Shown here: positions 9,210 to 18,303 of the stretch, piece by piece | Position numbering within the stretch: position 1 is the stretch's first letter | Layout of the letters: each line of letters begins with the position of its first letter | The notes under the pieces: model-generated | Seen by the model: the letters and a program-made list of their open reading frames with translations, nothing else | Databases searched by the model: none | Told to the model about the DNA's origin: nothing | Translations under genes and position numbers: made by a program | Source of the DNA: an uncultured Paraprevotella sp. | GTDB lineage: Bacteria; Bacteroidota; Bacteroidia; Bacteroidales; Bacteroidaceae | NCBI GenBank assembly: GCA_947177395.1 | Contig: CAMWUI010000035.1 | Location: 1 to 32,487, forward strand | Reading direction: 5' to 3' | Length of the DNA: 32,487 bases

Positions 9210-10373
9210 ATGATGGATAAACATACTCCTTTTACTGTTCTTTTCATCATGCACATGCCCCCGCCTGTGCACGGTGCTTCCATGGTGGGAAAGTATATAC
9301 ATGATTCTAAGATTATTAACGGGGCGTTTGACTGCCATTATATAAATCTGACTACGGCTGATACCCTTTCGGACATAGGGAAGGTTGGGGTCAGGAAGTG
9401 CGTGTCGTTCGCAAAGTTGCTGAATAAAATAACGAAAGAAATAAAACGACTGAAGCCTAACATCGTATATATCACACCCAACGCGGCCGGAGGAGCCTTT
9501 TACAAGGATTTTATCGTGGTGGAGACTGTCAAACGATTGATGAGAAAGACGAAAGGCAAGGCCGGACGTGTGGTGCTGCACTTCCACAACAAAGGGGTGA
9601 GCACGAGGCAGGAACGATGGTTAGATAACAGACTCTACCGCCGATTTTTCAACCATGTCAATGTCATGTTGCTGGCGGAATCGCTTTACGGAGATGTGGC
9701 CAAATACGTGACACGCGGGAAGGTCGTCATCTGCGGCAACGGGATACCGGACTTTCCAACAGACGTATCTACCGAAAACAAGCCCTACAAGGATGCGCCG
9801 CATCTGCTTTTCCTAAGCAACATGATGGCGGCAAAAGGCGTATGGGAACTGCTCGACGCCTTATGTATTCTCCGGAAGAAAAGGCTGAATTTCGCCTGTG
9901 ATTTCGTCGGAGGGTGGAAAGACATACAGCCGGAGGAGTTTCATGCACGTGTACATGCATACGGACTTTCGGACTGCGTACATGCTCACGGGGCACAATA
10001 CGGGATGGACAAGGAGGAATTCTTCAACAAAGCGGATATTTTTGTATTCCCTACATATTATCACAACGAATGCTTCCCGCTGGTTCTCCTGGAGGCTATG
10101 ATGCACGGTATTGCATGCGTCAGCACCAACGAAGGAGGAATATCTAACATTATCAAGAACGAGGAAACCGGAATTATTGTTGAAAGAAATAATCCCCGGA
10201 AACTGGCAGAAGCGTTGGAATCCCTATTGAACAATCGGGAAAAGTGCAAAGCCATGGGACAAGAGGGATGGAAACGATACAAGCAGGAATTTACCCTGCA
10301 ACGTTTCGAAGAAAGGTTCCGCACGTGTATGCAAGCATTTGCCGAGGACAGTTCCGGTTCGGTGACACCTTAA
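9210..10373 (+). CDS. Glycosyltransferase family 4 (GT-B fold)
   Basis: A 387-residue enzyme. The N-terminal HMPPPVHGASMVGKY (about 15-29) is typical of bacterial GT4 enzymes, and LLFLSNMMAAKGVWELL marks the start of the C-terminal donor-binding domain. HNECFPLVLLEAMMHG (about 285-300) contains a complete E-x7-E motif, and STNEGGISNII follows. The first two codons are both ATG (9210 and 9213), so the start is uncertain by one residue. It adds a sugar to the lipid-linked unit. It lies 117 nt from the divergent ATPase gene and 18 nt before the WecG-like gene, with which it should be co-transcribed. It is visibly less AT-rich than the genes before 7 kb. Confidence 0.87.
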   Translation: MMDKHTPFTVLFIMHMPPPVHGASMVGKYIHDSKIINGAFDCHYINLTTADTLSDIGKVGVRKCVSFAKLLNKITKEIKRLKPNIVYITPNAAGGAFYKDFIVVETVKRLMRKTKGKAGRVVLHFHNKGVSTRQERWLDNRLYRRFFNHVNVMLLAESLYGDVAKYVTRGKVVICGNGIPDFPTDVSTENKPYKDAPHLLFLSNMMAAKGVWELLDALCILRKKRLNFACDFVGGWKDIQPEEFHARVHAYGLSDCVHAHGAQYGMDKEEFFNKADIFVFPTYYHNECFPLVLLEAMMHGIACVSTNEGGISNIIKNEETGIIVERNNPRKLAEALESLLNNREKCKAMGQEGWKRYKQEFTLQRFEERFRTCMQAFAEDSSGSVTP

Positions 10374-10391
10374 GAAAAACAGAACGAGAAT

Positions 10392-11120
10392 ATGTTAAGA
10401 TTGAAACATTTATGCCTTGTGGAGAACCGCAAGGCTTTGTCTTTATTGCCTGAAGGAAAACTGCTTATCAATACGATAAACGCGCACTCGTACAATACGG
10501 CGCAGAAAGACGCGTTGTTTGCTGAGGCATTGATGAAAGGAGACTATCTCATACCCGACGGTTCCAGCATCGTCAAAGCCTGCGGGTGGATTGGAGCGAA
10601 GTCGAGACCGACGGAACGGATTGCCGGATGGGACTTGTTTGAAACGGAAATGGAACGGCTCAACGCCCGCGGAGGACGGTGTATGTTCATGGGGTCGAGC
10701 GAAAAAGTATTGCAGCTGATCAGGGAAAAGGCAGCCGGAGGATATCCCCGTATCGAGGTGGTGACGTATTCCCCACCCTACAAGCCGGAGTTTTCCGCAG
10801 AAGATAACGCCGCTATCATACAGGCCATCAATGAGGCAGCTCCGGACTTGTTGTGGATTGGCATGACGGCTCCGAAACAGGAGAAATGGACCTATTCCAA
10901 TTGGAAGAAACTGGACATACACTGCCATGTCGGCACCATCGGGGCCGTGTTCGACTTCTACGCCGGTACGGCCAAACGGGCTCCTCTGTGGTGGCAGCGT
11001 CATTCGTTGGAATGGCTGTACCGACTGTTATCAGAACCCAAACGCATGTGGCGGCGGTATGTCATCGGGAATCCGCTGTTCCTATGGAACATCGCAAAGG
11101 AGAAATTCTCCGCCGACTGA
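10392..11120 (+). CDS. WecG/TagA/CpsF family glycosyltransferase (GT26)
   Basis: A 242-residue enzyme of the TagA/WecG/CpsF family, which transfers a second sugar (ManNAcA or ManNAc in known members) on to a lipid-linked first sugar at the inner membrane. Motifs are INTINAHSYNTA (26-37), IPDGSSIVKA (54-63, with the family's Asp56), PTERIAGWDLFE (73-84), GMTAPKQEKW (157-166) and GTIGAVFDFYAGTAKRAP (181-198). The basic, Trp-rich C-terminus WLYRLLSEPKRMWRRYV is the usual membrane-peripheral tail. It follows the GT4 gene by 18 nt and is the last gene of the locus. No initiating sugar-phosphate transferase is seen in this window. Confidence 0.92.
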   Translation: MLRLKHLCLVENRKALSLLPEGKLLINTINAHSYNTAQKDALFAEALMKGDYLIPDGSSIVKACGWIGAKSRPTERIAGWDLFETEMERLNARGGRCMFMGSSEKVLQLIREKAAGGYPRIEVVTYSPPYKPEFSAEDNAAIIQAINEAAPDLLWIGMTAPKQEKWTYSNWKKLDIHCHVGTIGAVFDFYAGTAKRAPLWWQRHSLEWLYRLLSEPKRMWRRYVIGNPLFLWNIAKEKFSAD

Positions 11121-11153
11121 ACCTGACGCAACAATCTTATCATCTTTTTCATA

Positions 11154-11195
11154 CAGCGAGGGTGCGCTTCCGTCATGTGAAGCGCACCCTCGTTG
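11154..11195. terminator. Strong bidirectional terminator hairpin
   Basis: CGAGGGTGCGCTTC (11157-11170) and GAAGCGCACCCTCG (11179-11192) are perfect inverted repeats with an 8-nt loop. Pairing extends to 11154/11195 through one wobble. It sits between the convergent WecG-like gene and the large secreted-protein gene and should end both transcripts, so it marks the end of the polysaccharide locus. Confidence 0.85.
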
Positions 11196-11219
11196 CATGT
11201 ATAGGCCCGGACAGGCCTG

Positions 11220-14200
11220 TTATCTGACACTGACCTTGCGGTTACCTACGACATAAATGCCCTGAGGCAATCCTTCGGTGGCGTCTGCTTCGGATACGCC
11301 ACGGCGCAACGTGACGCCGGACAGCGTACACACGTCCACCTTGTCCGAACTCTTTGCCATACAGACCGGGGCCACACCATCGGCAATATCGCCTCCCTTG
11401 CGAAACAAGCGTATGTTATCCAAATAGATACGGGCGTTATTAGCCACACCGACCTGAGCCGTCGACTTCAGTCCTAGACTTACCTTCACAGCCGTTTCCG
11501 ACGAGAGCGTAAAAGGAATTTCCATCTTCTCCCAGCTACGCGCAACCGAGGGATAGACATACAGTTCCGTCTCGCCGAAGGAAACACCGCACAGGGAATA
11601 ACATTCGTTGCCAACTGTAGAAATACAGTTGCCTGCCTTGCGCATTTCATTCGGACAGACATAGTTCATTAGAAAAGTCAATCTGTACTCCCCCTCCGGC
11701 AGTACACAATCCTGTGAGACACGATTCACGCCTTCGTTCCAGGAATTGAGAAAAGAAAGGCAGCGCGTCTCACAGTCGTCCCAGCGGGCAGGCTCCGACA
11801 TGATGGAAGCAGAATTGCCCACGTTGGAGGGAGACACACAATAGTGCGTGTCGCTGTAAGGCATGGAGTAACGTACGGCGTAGTTGTAGTTGGATGCAGC
11901 ACAGGTCAGCGTATTCTCCGGTTCCCAGCCTGCGACGGGAAGTATCTGCTTCCAGTTGCGGTGTACCGGCGACACATCGTTCACATAACAGGGGTTATAA
12001 GTCACGCCATTCAGTGTGACACTGCTCACCTTACCGTATGTCTTGTCCTCCTCGAAGCCCGTATTTTGGAGAAACCGGGCTGTGATATCCACATATTCAT
12101 CCTCCTTTCCGACCGGTTCCACGGTGGAAGAAGCCACGGTCCCGTCGTCCGACGGACTCACCCGCAAAGTCGTTCCGGCTTCCACCGTCACTTCGGCTAC
12201 GTTCTTCCGCCCGTCGGCCCAGATTACGACCCGTGCCAGGCGGGCCGTCTCACCCGCGTTGTGCAGACAGGCACTGCAGGAATCCTCCGGAAGCTGCCAT
12301 GCGGTCAGTCCGTCTCCCGCCACGAACACCCGAAGCACATCACCTGCGCTATGGTGTACATCGCAATCGAATGTGGCCTCGGAGCCTTCCGCTGTAATCC
12401 GGGTAGGAACACTGAACACCGGCGCACCGTCTTCCGTAAGAATACCCTTGAGCGTGCAGGAAGAGGTCTCCCCCTCGAAACGGGACAGCAACAGATAGCG
12501 GGCGCTGTCCGGATCGGCGACCATCACGCCGTTCCATCCGGCGGGAACCATGTCGGTCAGCGTCTGCGCCCGGCTGCAGAGAACGGCCGTCGCCAGCGAA
12601 TCCACATTGCTGTAATAAATGATATGGCGACGGTCCACCACATCGCCCGCCTTGAACACACGGCTTTGGGCGGAATAGGACGGATATATCCGGGACATAT
12701 AGATGGAATTGATCTGGGCACGGTCGCCGAAAGCCATCCGGTTGGCAGCATCAGGCACCACGATACCCACCGAATTGTCTATGTTCACCCACGGGCTCTC
12801 AAATTCGGTAAACTGACTGCCATCCGTCTGCTTGCGACCGCCCTTATAATATAAGGTACGCTTTTCCCGAGTGAAGGGATCGGTGCTGATGGCCATCAGA
12901 CCGCCCTGTTCACGAGTAATCGTACCCGCCGCATTGCCGGTCACATAGTCCATATAGATGAATGCGTTGCCTGGAGTGGCATACAGGGCGAAACTGTTTC
13001 TGAGCGTATTGTCGTTTGTCAGCAGCGAACCGTTCATCGTATAACTGTTACCGCGCAGGTTGTAGATACCGTTCACATCCGGAGCCGCATTCGTTCCCTT
13101 CCCGTTCACAGTATACCAGCCCAGGATGTTACCCGTATTGTTGGCCTTATAGGGAGCGATAATCTTGTTCCGGTCGGGATTATTGGCGGCGATGTAACCG
13201 GTGTAGCTCTTCAGTCCGTCGCTCCAGGAGAATACCGTGAAACGGTCTTTCGTGTTGGAACGTACGATGTTCTGCGAGGTGAACAGGCGCGCAGCCTCGT
13301 AACGGCGGCTGAAGTCTTCCCACGAAGTCGGCCGCAGGTCGGCCGTCGACGCAGCCTCGTGCATCAGGTAAGTCATCATCACACGGTGCCCCTGCACACC
13401 CATACGGCGCGGACCTATATCGCTGTTAAGCAGCCAGCTTCCGTCCGCCGTCGTCGTCTGGCGGGCCTTCACATATTTGTAGGCAAGGTTTTCCAGCATC
13501 AGCGCATTGGGGTCGCGCAGGAAACAGGCGGCCGTGGCATAGGAAGCGATCTGGTCGTAGAGGAACATGCTCCAGTCGTTGCCGTTAGGCATGGCCAGTT
13601 CGCCGTCGGCCAGTGCCAACCAGCACAGCACCTCGTCCATCACCTTCTGATTGTTGTGCATCAGCGCACGGGTCGTCCACTTAGGATTCTTGCCCTGGAA
13701 GAGCAGCATGGCCAGATGAGCCTCGCCGAGTTCCTGCATCACGACATTCTGGTAGGACGTATGGAAGTAATTATGGTTCTGCAACGTGTAATCATCATAG
13801 AGGTTCTTGCCTTTGAACAAGTCCTTCACCGTCTTATCGTCATAATCGGCATCTATGACCGTGTCGTCCCCTGCATCGTCGGCCTGCGAATAGCTGTTGA
13901 CGGCAAACTCACGCAAACGGGCATACCAGCGCGGCGCCAGCGCATCGTCGGGATACAGTCCCAGGGCACAAGCCAGGATATCGGCCTCCCAGCCGTTTTC
14001 CTCCGCCTTCGTATCGCCCGCATAACCGGTAGGTATCATGCGTCCCAGTTCATAGTTGCACTCCGCCTTTATCATGTTGTAAATGTATCCCTTCTGCGTT
14101 TCCGTCAGTTCATCGCGCAGGAAATAAGAAGAATAAGCCAGCGACATGGCCCACAAGGAACTTTCCCAGACATAATCGCCCGTGCTCACCGACCCCCAGT

Positions 14201-15281
14201 AGGCATTGTTCGATGTTACCTTGAACTTATTGGCTTTGTGGGTGGAATAGCCGAAGACGAGCGACTTCACGGCCATGTCTTTCACGCCATCCCATGTAAG
14301 TCCCTCGGGCAACGTCACCTTACCTTGTGCATATTTGTACAGGAAAGCGCATATCATCGAGAAGTCCGCGTTCGTGCGCACACCGTCCTCGTTACTGTTA
14401 CCGGCACTGTTGGCCTTGAAATATCCACAGGCCTCCCCCTTGTCGTTGGGAGCCGAACAGTTGTACCAGATATTGGCAGCATAACGGGTGGAATTTGCCA
14501 GCATCTGCAACAGGTCCTGCATCATCTCGGCCTCCTCCACAAAACGGTGAGTAATGACTCCCTCCGTCGGAGAGGCAACCTCGTCTTCCCGTCCTCCACT
14601 GATATCGGGCACGATGTAACCGGCCGGATACTGCTTCAGCCGGAAGTCATCGTAAGCGATGCAACTTCCTCCGTTTCCCCAGGTCATTTCCGAAGTCAGG
14701 GCAACCGCCGTGGCTTCTGTCACACTGAACTTGACCGTATAAGTGCTCCAGTCCTCGCGGGTCATGCTGCCGGCCGACCCGCCCGCACAACTGAACGACG
14801 TGCTTCCCAGAACAGCGTCATTACCGTCCGTAACCTTGACAAAAGCGGAAGTGGAAGCCCCATTCACGGCGAAAGCCTTGGCTTGGAAAGTAAGTACATA
14901 TTCTCCGGCAGGCAATTCGCCATTGAGCGTCTGGCTCAGCACGGAAGCGGCCGAGCCCCAGCCGAAGCGCTGATAATAGGCAAACTGTCCGTCAGCCATC
15001 GCCGTCTTACCGAGATTGTTGTCCGTAAAGCAGTTCGCATCGATGAGCAGCGACACGCCGGGAGAGGTGATGTTCCATCCCTGCGGGTTGACCGACCAGC
15101 CGCGCTGTCCGTCCCCGCTGTTCGTCACCAGCGACGAGGCTCCCTGGACGCAGGAAGCCGCATCGGCCTCGAAAGAAGGATTGTTCAAGAATGTTTCTGT
15201 CACGTCTGTCTGAGCCGCCACAGGAAAGGCCCACCCGCCCAGCAACCACAAGCCGGACAGAAAGAGTTGTCGTCTTCGCAT
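11220..15281 (-). CDS. Large secreted multi-module protein, probable polysaccharide lyase/hydrolase-like enzyme
   Basis: The start chosen is ATG 15281, giving 1353 residues and a signal peptide MRRRQLFLSGLWLLGGWAFP...AAQ, cleaved near residue 24; an upstream ATG at 15431 would precede the predicted promoter. Residues about 25-220 resemble a carbohydrate-binding jelly roll (FLNNPSFEAD...YDDFRLKQY). Residues about 240-640 look like an alpha/alpha-toroid, with TKAEENGWEADIL (about 425-437) and NHNYFH (502-507), residue types used by lyases of that fold. A beta-rich region follows to about 980. A second binding-type module spans about 1100-1310 (FLQNTGFEED...YLDNIRLF). The tail (TLSGVTLRRG...GLPQGIYVVGNRKVSV) resembles C-terminal regions common on Bacteroidales surface proteins. 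I do not recognise a specific family; activity is inferred. No SusC/SusD genes adjoin it. Confidence 0.65.
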   Translation of the reverse strand: MRRRQLFLSGLWLLGGWAFPVAAQTDVTETFLNNPSFEADAASCVQGASSLVTNSGDGQRGWSVNPQGWNITSPGVSLLIDANCFTDNNLGKTAMADGQFAYYQRFGWGSAASVLSQTLNGELPAGEYVLTFQAKAFAVNGASTSAFVKVTDGNDAVLGSTSFSCAGGSAGSMTREDWSTYTVKFSVTEATAVALTSEMTWGNGGSCIAYDDFRLKQYPAGYIVPDISGGREDEVASPTEGVITHRFVEEAEMMQDLLQMLANSTRYAANIWYNCSAPNDKGEACGYFKANSAGNSNEDGVRTNADFSMICAFLYKYAQGKVTLPEGLTWDGVKDMAVKSLVFGYSTHKANKFKVTSNNAYWGSVSTGDYVWESSLWAMSLAYSSYFLRDELTETQKGYIYNMIKAECNYELGRMIPTGYAGDTKAEENGWEADILACALGLYPDDALAPRWYARLREFAVNSYSQADDAGDDTVIDADYDDKTVKDLFKGKNLYDDYTLQNHNYFHTSYQNVVMQELGEAHLAMLLFQGKNPKWTTRALMHNNQKVMDEVLCWLALADGELAMPNGNDWSMFLYDQIASYATAACFLRDPNALMLENLAYKYVKARQTTTADGSWLLNSDIGPRRMGVQGHRVMMTYLMHEAASTADLRPTSWEDFSRRYEAARLFTSQNIVRSNTKDRFTVFSWSDGLKSYTGYIAANNPDRNKIIAPYKANNTGNILGWYTVNGKGTNAAPDVNGIYNLRGNSYTMNGSLLTNDNTLRNSFALYATPGNAFIYMDYVTGNAAGTITREQGGLMAISTDPFTREKRTLYYKGGRKQTDGSQFTEFESPWVNIDNSVGIVVPDAANRMAFGDRAQINSIYMSRIYPSYSAQSRVFKAGDVVDRRHIIYYSNVDSLATAVLCSRAQTLTDMVPAGWNGVMVADPDSARYLLLSRFEGETSSCTLKGILTEDGAPVFSVPTRITAEGSEATFDCDVHHSAGDVLRVFVAGDGLTAWQLPEDSCSACLHNAGETARLARVVIWADGRKNVAEVTVEAGTTLRVSPSDDGTVASSTVEPVGKEDEYVDITARFLQNTGFEEDKTYGKVSSVTLNGVTYNPCYVNDVSPVHRNWKQILPVAGWEPENTLTCAASNYNYAVRYSMPYSDTHYCVSPSNVGNSASIMSEPARWDDCETRCLSFLNSWNEGVNRVSQDCVLPEGEYRLTFLMNYVCPNEMRKAGNCISTVGNECYSLCGVSFGETELYVYPSVARSWEKMEIPFTLSSETAVKVSLGLKSTAQVGVANNARIYLDNIRLFRKGGDIADGVAPVCMAKSSDKVDVCTLSGVTLRRGVSEADATEGLPQGIYVVGNRKVSVR

Positions 15282-15326
15282 AGATATTAATAGATTAGTT
15301 TGTTTTATTTCAGTTTGTATAGCGGA

Positions 15327-15360
15327 CAAAAATAAGAAATAAAATACAAAACGCACAAAA
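15327..15360 (-). promoter_or_regulatory. Bacteroidetes-type promoter for the large secreted protein
   Basis: On the minus strand TATTTTTG (15327-15334) matches the -7 consensus TAnnTTTG, and TTTTG (15356-15360) provides the -33 element with a 21-nt spacer. The start codon lies about 45 nt downstream. This supports the shorter start at 15281. Confidence 0.6.
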
Positions 15361-15435
15361 AAACACCGAAATTCCAACCGTCGGACTGCATTTTTCCCTT
15401 CAAGGCGGAAAAGCCGGACGGAATGGGCCACGCAA

Positions 15436-15467
15436 TTTGTTTCGCATCAATTAATTTAGTACATTTA
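15436..15467 (+). promoter_or_regulatory. pepT: Bacteroidetes-type promoter for pepT
   Basis: TTTG (15436-15439), a 20-nt spacer and TACATTTA (15460-15467, one mismatch to TAnnTTTG) lie 34 nt upstream of the pepT start. They do not overlap the oppositely directed promoter at 15327-15360. Confidence 0.5.
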
Positions 15468-15501
15468 CACCATAATACAATCACCATAAAAGAACAGACA
15501 C

Positions 15502-16740
15502 ATGGATTTAACAGAGCGTTTTCTCACATACGTCAGCTTTGACACGCAGTCTGACGAGGAAGGACAGAAATGTCCCAGTACGGACAAGCAAATGGTATTT
15601 GCCCGCTACCTGAAAAATGAACTGGAATCGCTGGGACTGGAAGAGGTCAGTCTGGACGAACACGGCTATCTCTTCGCCACCCTGCCGGCCAATACGGACA
15701 AACAGGTACCGGTCATCGGCTTCATCGCCCACATGGACACGTCGCCCGACTGCAGCGGCAAGGATGTCCGGCCCCGCATCGTACGCCAATATGACGGAGG
15801 CGACATCGTCCTGTGCGAGAGCGAGGGCATCGTCACGTCCCCCGGCATGTTTCCCGAACTGCTCGACCACGTAGGCGAAGACCTGATTGTAACCGACGGC
15901 CATACATTGCTCGGCGCCGACGACAAGGCCGGCATCGCCGAAATTGTACAGGCCATGGTTTACCTGCAGCAACATCCCGAGATAGAGCATGGAAAGATCC
16001 GTGTGGGCTTCAATCCCGACGAGGAAATCGGTATGGGCGCCCATCTGTTCGACGTGAAACGTTTCGGCTGCGAATGGGGATATACCATGGACGGAAGCGA
16101 AACCGGCGAAATAGAGTTCGAGAACTTCAACGCCGCGTCGGCCAAAGTCACCGTCAAGGGACTGAACGTGCATCCGGGATATGCCAAAGGAAAGATGCGC
16201 AACGCCAACCTCATCGCCGCCGCTTTCGCCCAGGCCATGCCGGCCGGCGAGACACCGGAGACCACCGAAGGATACGAAGGATTCTATCATCTGATGGGCA
16301 TAAAATCGTCGGTAGAGGAAGCCACGCTTTCTTACATTATCCGCGACCACGACCGCAACCGCTTTGAGGAGCGGAAGGCATTCGTAGCCCGCATGGCCGA
16401 CACATTCAACGAGCGTTACGGAGCCGGAACGGTGACAGCCGAAATCAAGGACCAGTACTACAACATGCGCGAACAGGTGGAGCCGGTGATGCACGTGGTG
16501 GACATTGCCGTCGAGGCCATCCGCCAGTGTGGCATGGAGTGCAAGGTGCGCGCCATCCGCGGAGGCACGGACGGAGCCCAGCTGTCGTTCAAAGGACTGC
16601 CCTGCCCCAACATCTTTGCCGGTGGACTGAACTTCCACGGACGCCACGAGTTCGTGCCCGTCCAGAGCATGGAGAAAGCCATGATGACGGTGGTGAAAAT
16701 AGCGGAACTCACCGCCAAACGGGCCACAGCACACGAATGA
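15502..16740 (+). CDS. pepT: Peptidase T (tripeptide aminopeptidase)
   Basis: A 412-residue M20-family metallopeptidase that removes the N-terminal residue from tripeptides in the cytoplasm. The length and zinc ligands match the known PepT pattern: H77 and D79 in FIAHMDTS, D140 in GADDKAG, catalytic E174/E175 in [12 protein letters not shown]197 in TMDGSE and H379 in [11 protein letters not shown]. The N-terminus [19 protein letters not shown] is the standard one and no upstream start fits. It is a single-gene unit: a promoter lies 34 nt upstream and a hairpin 18 nt after the stop. It is divergent from the large secreted protein with no evident functional link. Confidence 0.96.
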   Translation: MDLTERFLTYVSFDTQSDEEGQKCPSTDKQMVFARYLKNELESLGLEEVSLDEHGYLFATLPANTDKQVPVIGFIAHMDTSPDCSGKDVRPRIVRQYDGGDIVLCESEGIVTSPGMFPELLDHVGEDLIVTDGHTLLGADDKAGIAEIVQAMVYLQQHPEIEHGKIRVGFNPDEEIGMGAHLFDVKRFGCEWGYTMDGSETGEIEFENFNAASAKVTVKGLNVHPGYAKGKMRNANLIAAAFAQAMPAGETPETTEGYEGFYHLMGIKSSVEEATLSYIIRDHDRNRFEERKAFVARMADTFNERYGAGTVTAEIKDQYYNMREQVEPVMHVVDIAVEAIRQCGMECKVRAIRGGTDGAQLSFKGLPCPNIFAGGLNFHGRHEFVPVQSMEKAMMTVVKIAELTAKRATAHE

Positions 16741-16758
16741 CGCGGAACAATAAAAACG

Positions 16759-16790
16759 GCCTCCCCCGGTAGAGATACAAAGGGGGAGGC
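16759..16790 (+). terminator. pepT terminator hairpin
   Basis: GCCTCCCCC (16759-16767) pairs perfectly with GGGGGAGGC (16782-16790) around a 14-nt loop, 18 nt after the pepT stop. An A run (16752-16756) precedes it. No T run follows, so its strength as an intrinsic terminator is uncertain. Confidence 0.65.
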
Positions 16791-16857
16791 TCGTCGTGCA
16801 CGAACCCGCGCGAAAACCAGCATGGCATTCCCGGGGACAAAAGGACTGTTGCCGGGA

Positions 16858-16871
16858 CGGTCGTACGACCG
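16858..16871. repeat. 14-bp perfect palindrome related to the neighbouring 23-bp repeat
   Basis: CGGTCGTACGACCG is a perfect palindrome. It lies in a degenerate copy of the downstream repeat unit (16845-16870, beginning ACTGTTGC, with a 3-nt insertion). The array units carry the left half (CGGTCGTA) but not the right half. Confidence 0.6.
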
Positions 16872-16916
16872 CATACGCCGGCACTCCAGAACCGTCATTG
16901 CCACAGCAAGGGCACA

Positions 16917-17054
16917 ACTGATGCGACGGTCGTATGATGACTGTTGCGACAGTCGTATGATAACTGATGCGACGGTCGTATGATGACTGTTGCGACGGCC
17001 GTATGATGACTGTTGACACGGTCGTATCATAGCTGTTGACACAACCTTATCATA
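16917..17054. repeat. Six tandem copies of a 23-bp unit (minisatellite)
   Basis: Units start at 16917, 16940, 16963, 16986, 17009 and 17032, each exactly 23 bp with no spacers. The pattern begins ACTG(A/T)TGCGACGGTCGTATG and ends ATG/ATA. Units 1 and 3 are identical; units 5 and 6 diverge (TTGACAC in place of TTGCGAC). The array lies between convergent pepT and the nucleotidyltransferase gene in the only intergenic region near 500 nt. Because 23 is not a multiple of 3, a coding repeat would change frame every unit, so it is unlikely to encode protein. The function is unknown. Confidence 0.85.
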
Positions 17055-17131
17055 GCTGTCGGGAGAACTTCCGGATTGCAGTGGCGGGGACTTGTCTGCC
17101 GGACGGCTGTGAAAGTGAAGGACATGGCAGA

Positions 17132-17184
17132 AAAAGGAAAGGATGACCATCCGCCCGCATGGGGGATAATCATCCTTTTCTTTT
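17132..17184 (-). terminator. Terminator hairpin for the nucleotidyltransferase gene
   Basis: AAAAGGAAAGGATGA (17132-17146) pairs with TCATCCTTTTCTTTT (17170-17184) over 15 positions with a single G-U pair. Read on the minus strand, the 3' arm runs into a T-rich end, as expected for intrinsic termination about 50 nt past the gene's stop. The A/T-rich arms would let it act in both directions. Confidence 0.7.
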
Positions 17185-17234
17185 ATCGGTTTATGCCCCC
17201 GCCCCGGCAGAGGCGGTAAGCTTTAGCCCGCCAA

Positions 17235-18149
17235 TCAGAACAGTTTGGCAGGATATACGCCTTCGTCCACCAACGACTGAATTTTGGCTACCACGGCGTC
17301 ACGGTCGGCGGCGTATGTCACACCGAACCACTTGCTGGTCGTATCGAGCACCTTCACTGTGGCCGTGCCGTCGTTGATGAGTTTGTCCACCATCAGCGGG
17401 ATGAAAAATTCCGCCTTGAGGTTCTCCATGTTCTTCGGGTCGCTGAGGAACTGCTTGAAGAACTCCTGGCTGTACTCAAAATAATCCGGCGTGAAGCCCC
17501 ACATGTTCATGGAAACGGGAACGTTCTCGCCGCCGACGGGAACCCATTCGCCCTTCTCGTCCTTGTAACAGATTTCGCCGTCCACACGCATGATTTCCGT
17601 GCGTTCCACCACATCCGTCAAGTTGCCATTCTCGTCCTTTCCACAGACACCGCGTGCCACGGAACCGTTCTCCGACAAGGTGTTGCCAATGCGGAAACCA
17701 ACCATGGCATAATCGTTCTTAGCGCCTTCCGGCAGTTCGCTCAGGAACTTGCCGATAGCCATGAACGCATCGCGATTGTAGAAATCATCGCAGTTGATGA
17801 CACAGAAAGGTTCCTGGATGGCATCTTTACCCATCAGCACCGCGTGGTTCGTCCCCCAGGGTTTCACACGGCCTTCGGGACACGTGAAGCCTTCGGGCAG
17901 ATCATCCAGCGCCTGGAACACCAGTTCGCACGGGATGTGGCCTTCGTACTTGCTGATAATCTTATCACGGAAATCCTGTTCAAAATCCTTGCGGATAACA
18001 AAGACCAACTTGCCGAAACCGGCCTGAATGGCATCGTAAATGGAATAGTCCATAATCGTTTCACCATTGGGGCCGAGGCTGTCCAACTGCTTCAGACCGC
18101 CGTAACGGCTTCCCATACCTGCGGCCAGAAGAAATAATGTAGGTTTCAT
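17235..18149 (-). CDS. Sugar-nucleotidyltransferase-like protein (NTP_transferase family)
   Basis: A 304-residue cytoplasmic protein with the nucleotidyltransferase signature LLAAGMGSRYGGLKQL (7-22) at the N-terminus, and NCDDFYN (about 118-124), the metal-binding Asp region. The family activates sugar phosphates to NDP-sugars (PF00483-type fold). This version, with GPNGETIMDYSIYDAI following the P-loop, is common in Bacteroidales and has no assigned substrate that I know of. It has its own promoter and terminator and is separated from tamL by 154 nt, so it is probably monocistronic. It could feed surface polysaccharide synthesis, but it lies outside the polysaccharide locus and that link is inference. 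Confidence 0.85.
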   Translation of the reverse strand: MKPTLFLLAAGMGSRYGGLKQLDSLGPNGETIMDYSIYDAIQAGFGKLVFVIRKDFEQDFRDKIISKYEGHIPCELVFQALDDLPEGFTCPEGRVKPWGTNHAVLMGKDAIQEPFCVINCDDFYNRDAFMAIGKFLSELPEGAKNDYAMVGFRIGNTLSENGSVARGVCGKDENGNLTDVVERTEIMRVDGEICYKDEKGEWVPVGGENVPVSMNMWGFTPDYFEYSQEFFKQFLSDPKNMENLKAEFFIPLMVDKLINDGTATVKVLDTTSKWFGVTYAADRDAVVAKIQSLVDEGVYPAKLF

Positions 18150-18184
18150 GCTATATATTTTTTTAAAAGTTTAGGTAAGTGTTG

Positions 18185-18217
18185 CAAAACTACAAAATAT
18201 AATTCAAAACCGCCAAA
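18185..18217 (-). promoter_or_regulatory. Bacteroidetes-type promoter for the nucleotidyltransferase gene
   Basis: On the minus strand TAGTTTTG (18185-18192) fits TAnnTTTG exactly, with TTTG (18214-18217) 21 nt upstream. It lies 35 nt before the start codon and shows that the gene need not depend on tamB-tamL transcription. Confidence 0.65.
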
Positions 18218-18303
18218 TTTCTTCCCTCTTTTATACAGGGGCTACAAGGTTTTCTGTGGACAAAAGCAGGCAGCCGTTCCACACGCCGGACAACACGGCG
18301 GGA

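Noticed and set aside
13359..15290. A 643-codon open frame on the + strand, antisense to the large secreted protein
   Set aside because: It lies wholly opposite a gene with a signal peptide, promoter and recognisable modules. The translation has low-complexity, His/Arg-rich composition and no domain, typical of a GC-rich shadow frame.
15508..17019. A 503-codon open frame on the - strand, antisense to pepT and running into the 23-bp repeats
   Set aside because: pepT on the other strand has every catalytic residue in place. The repeat-derived N-terminus changes frame each unit and there is no plausible domain.
16917..17054. CRISPR array
   Set aside because: The 23-bp units are directly adjacent with no unique spacers and no cas genes are present.
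18284..18300. Terminator after tamL (CGCCG/CGGCG hairpin)
   Set aside because: The stem is only 5 bp with no T run on the minus strand, so it does not stand out from chance in GC-rich DNA.
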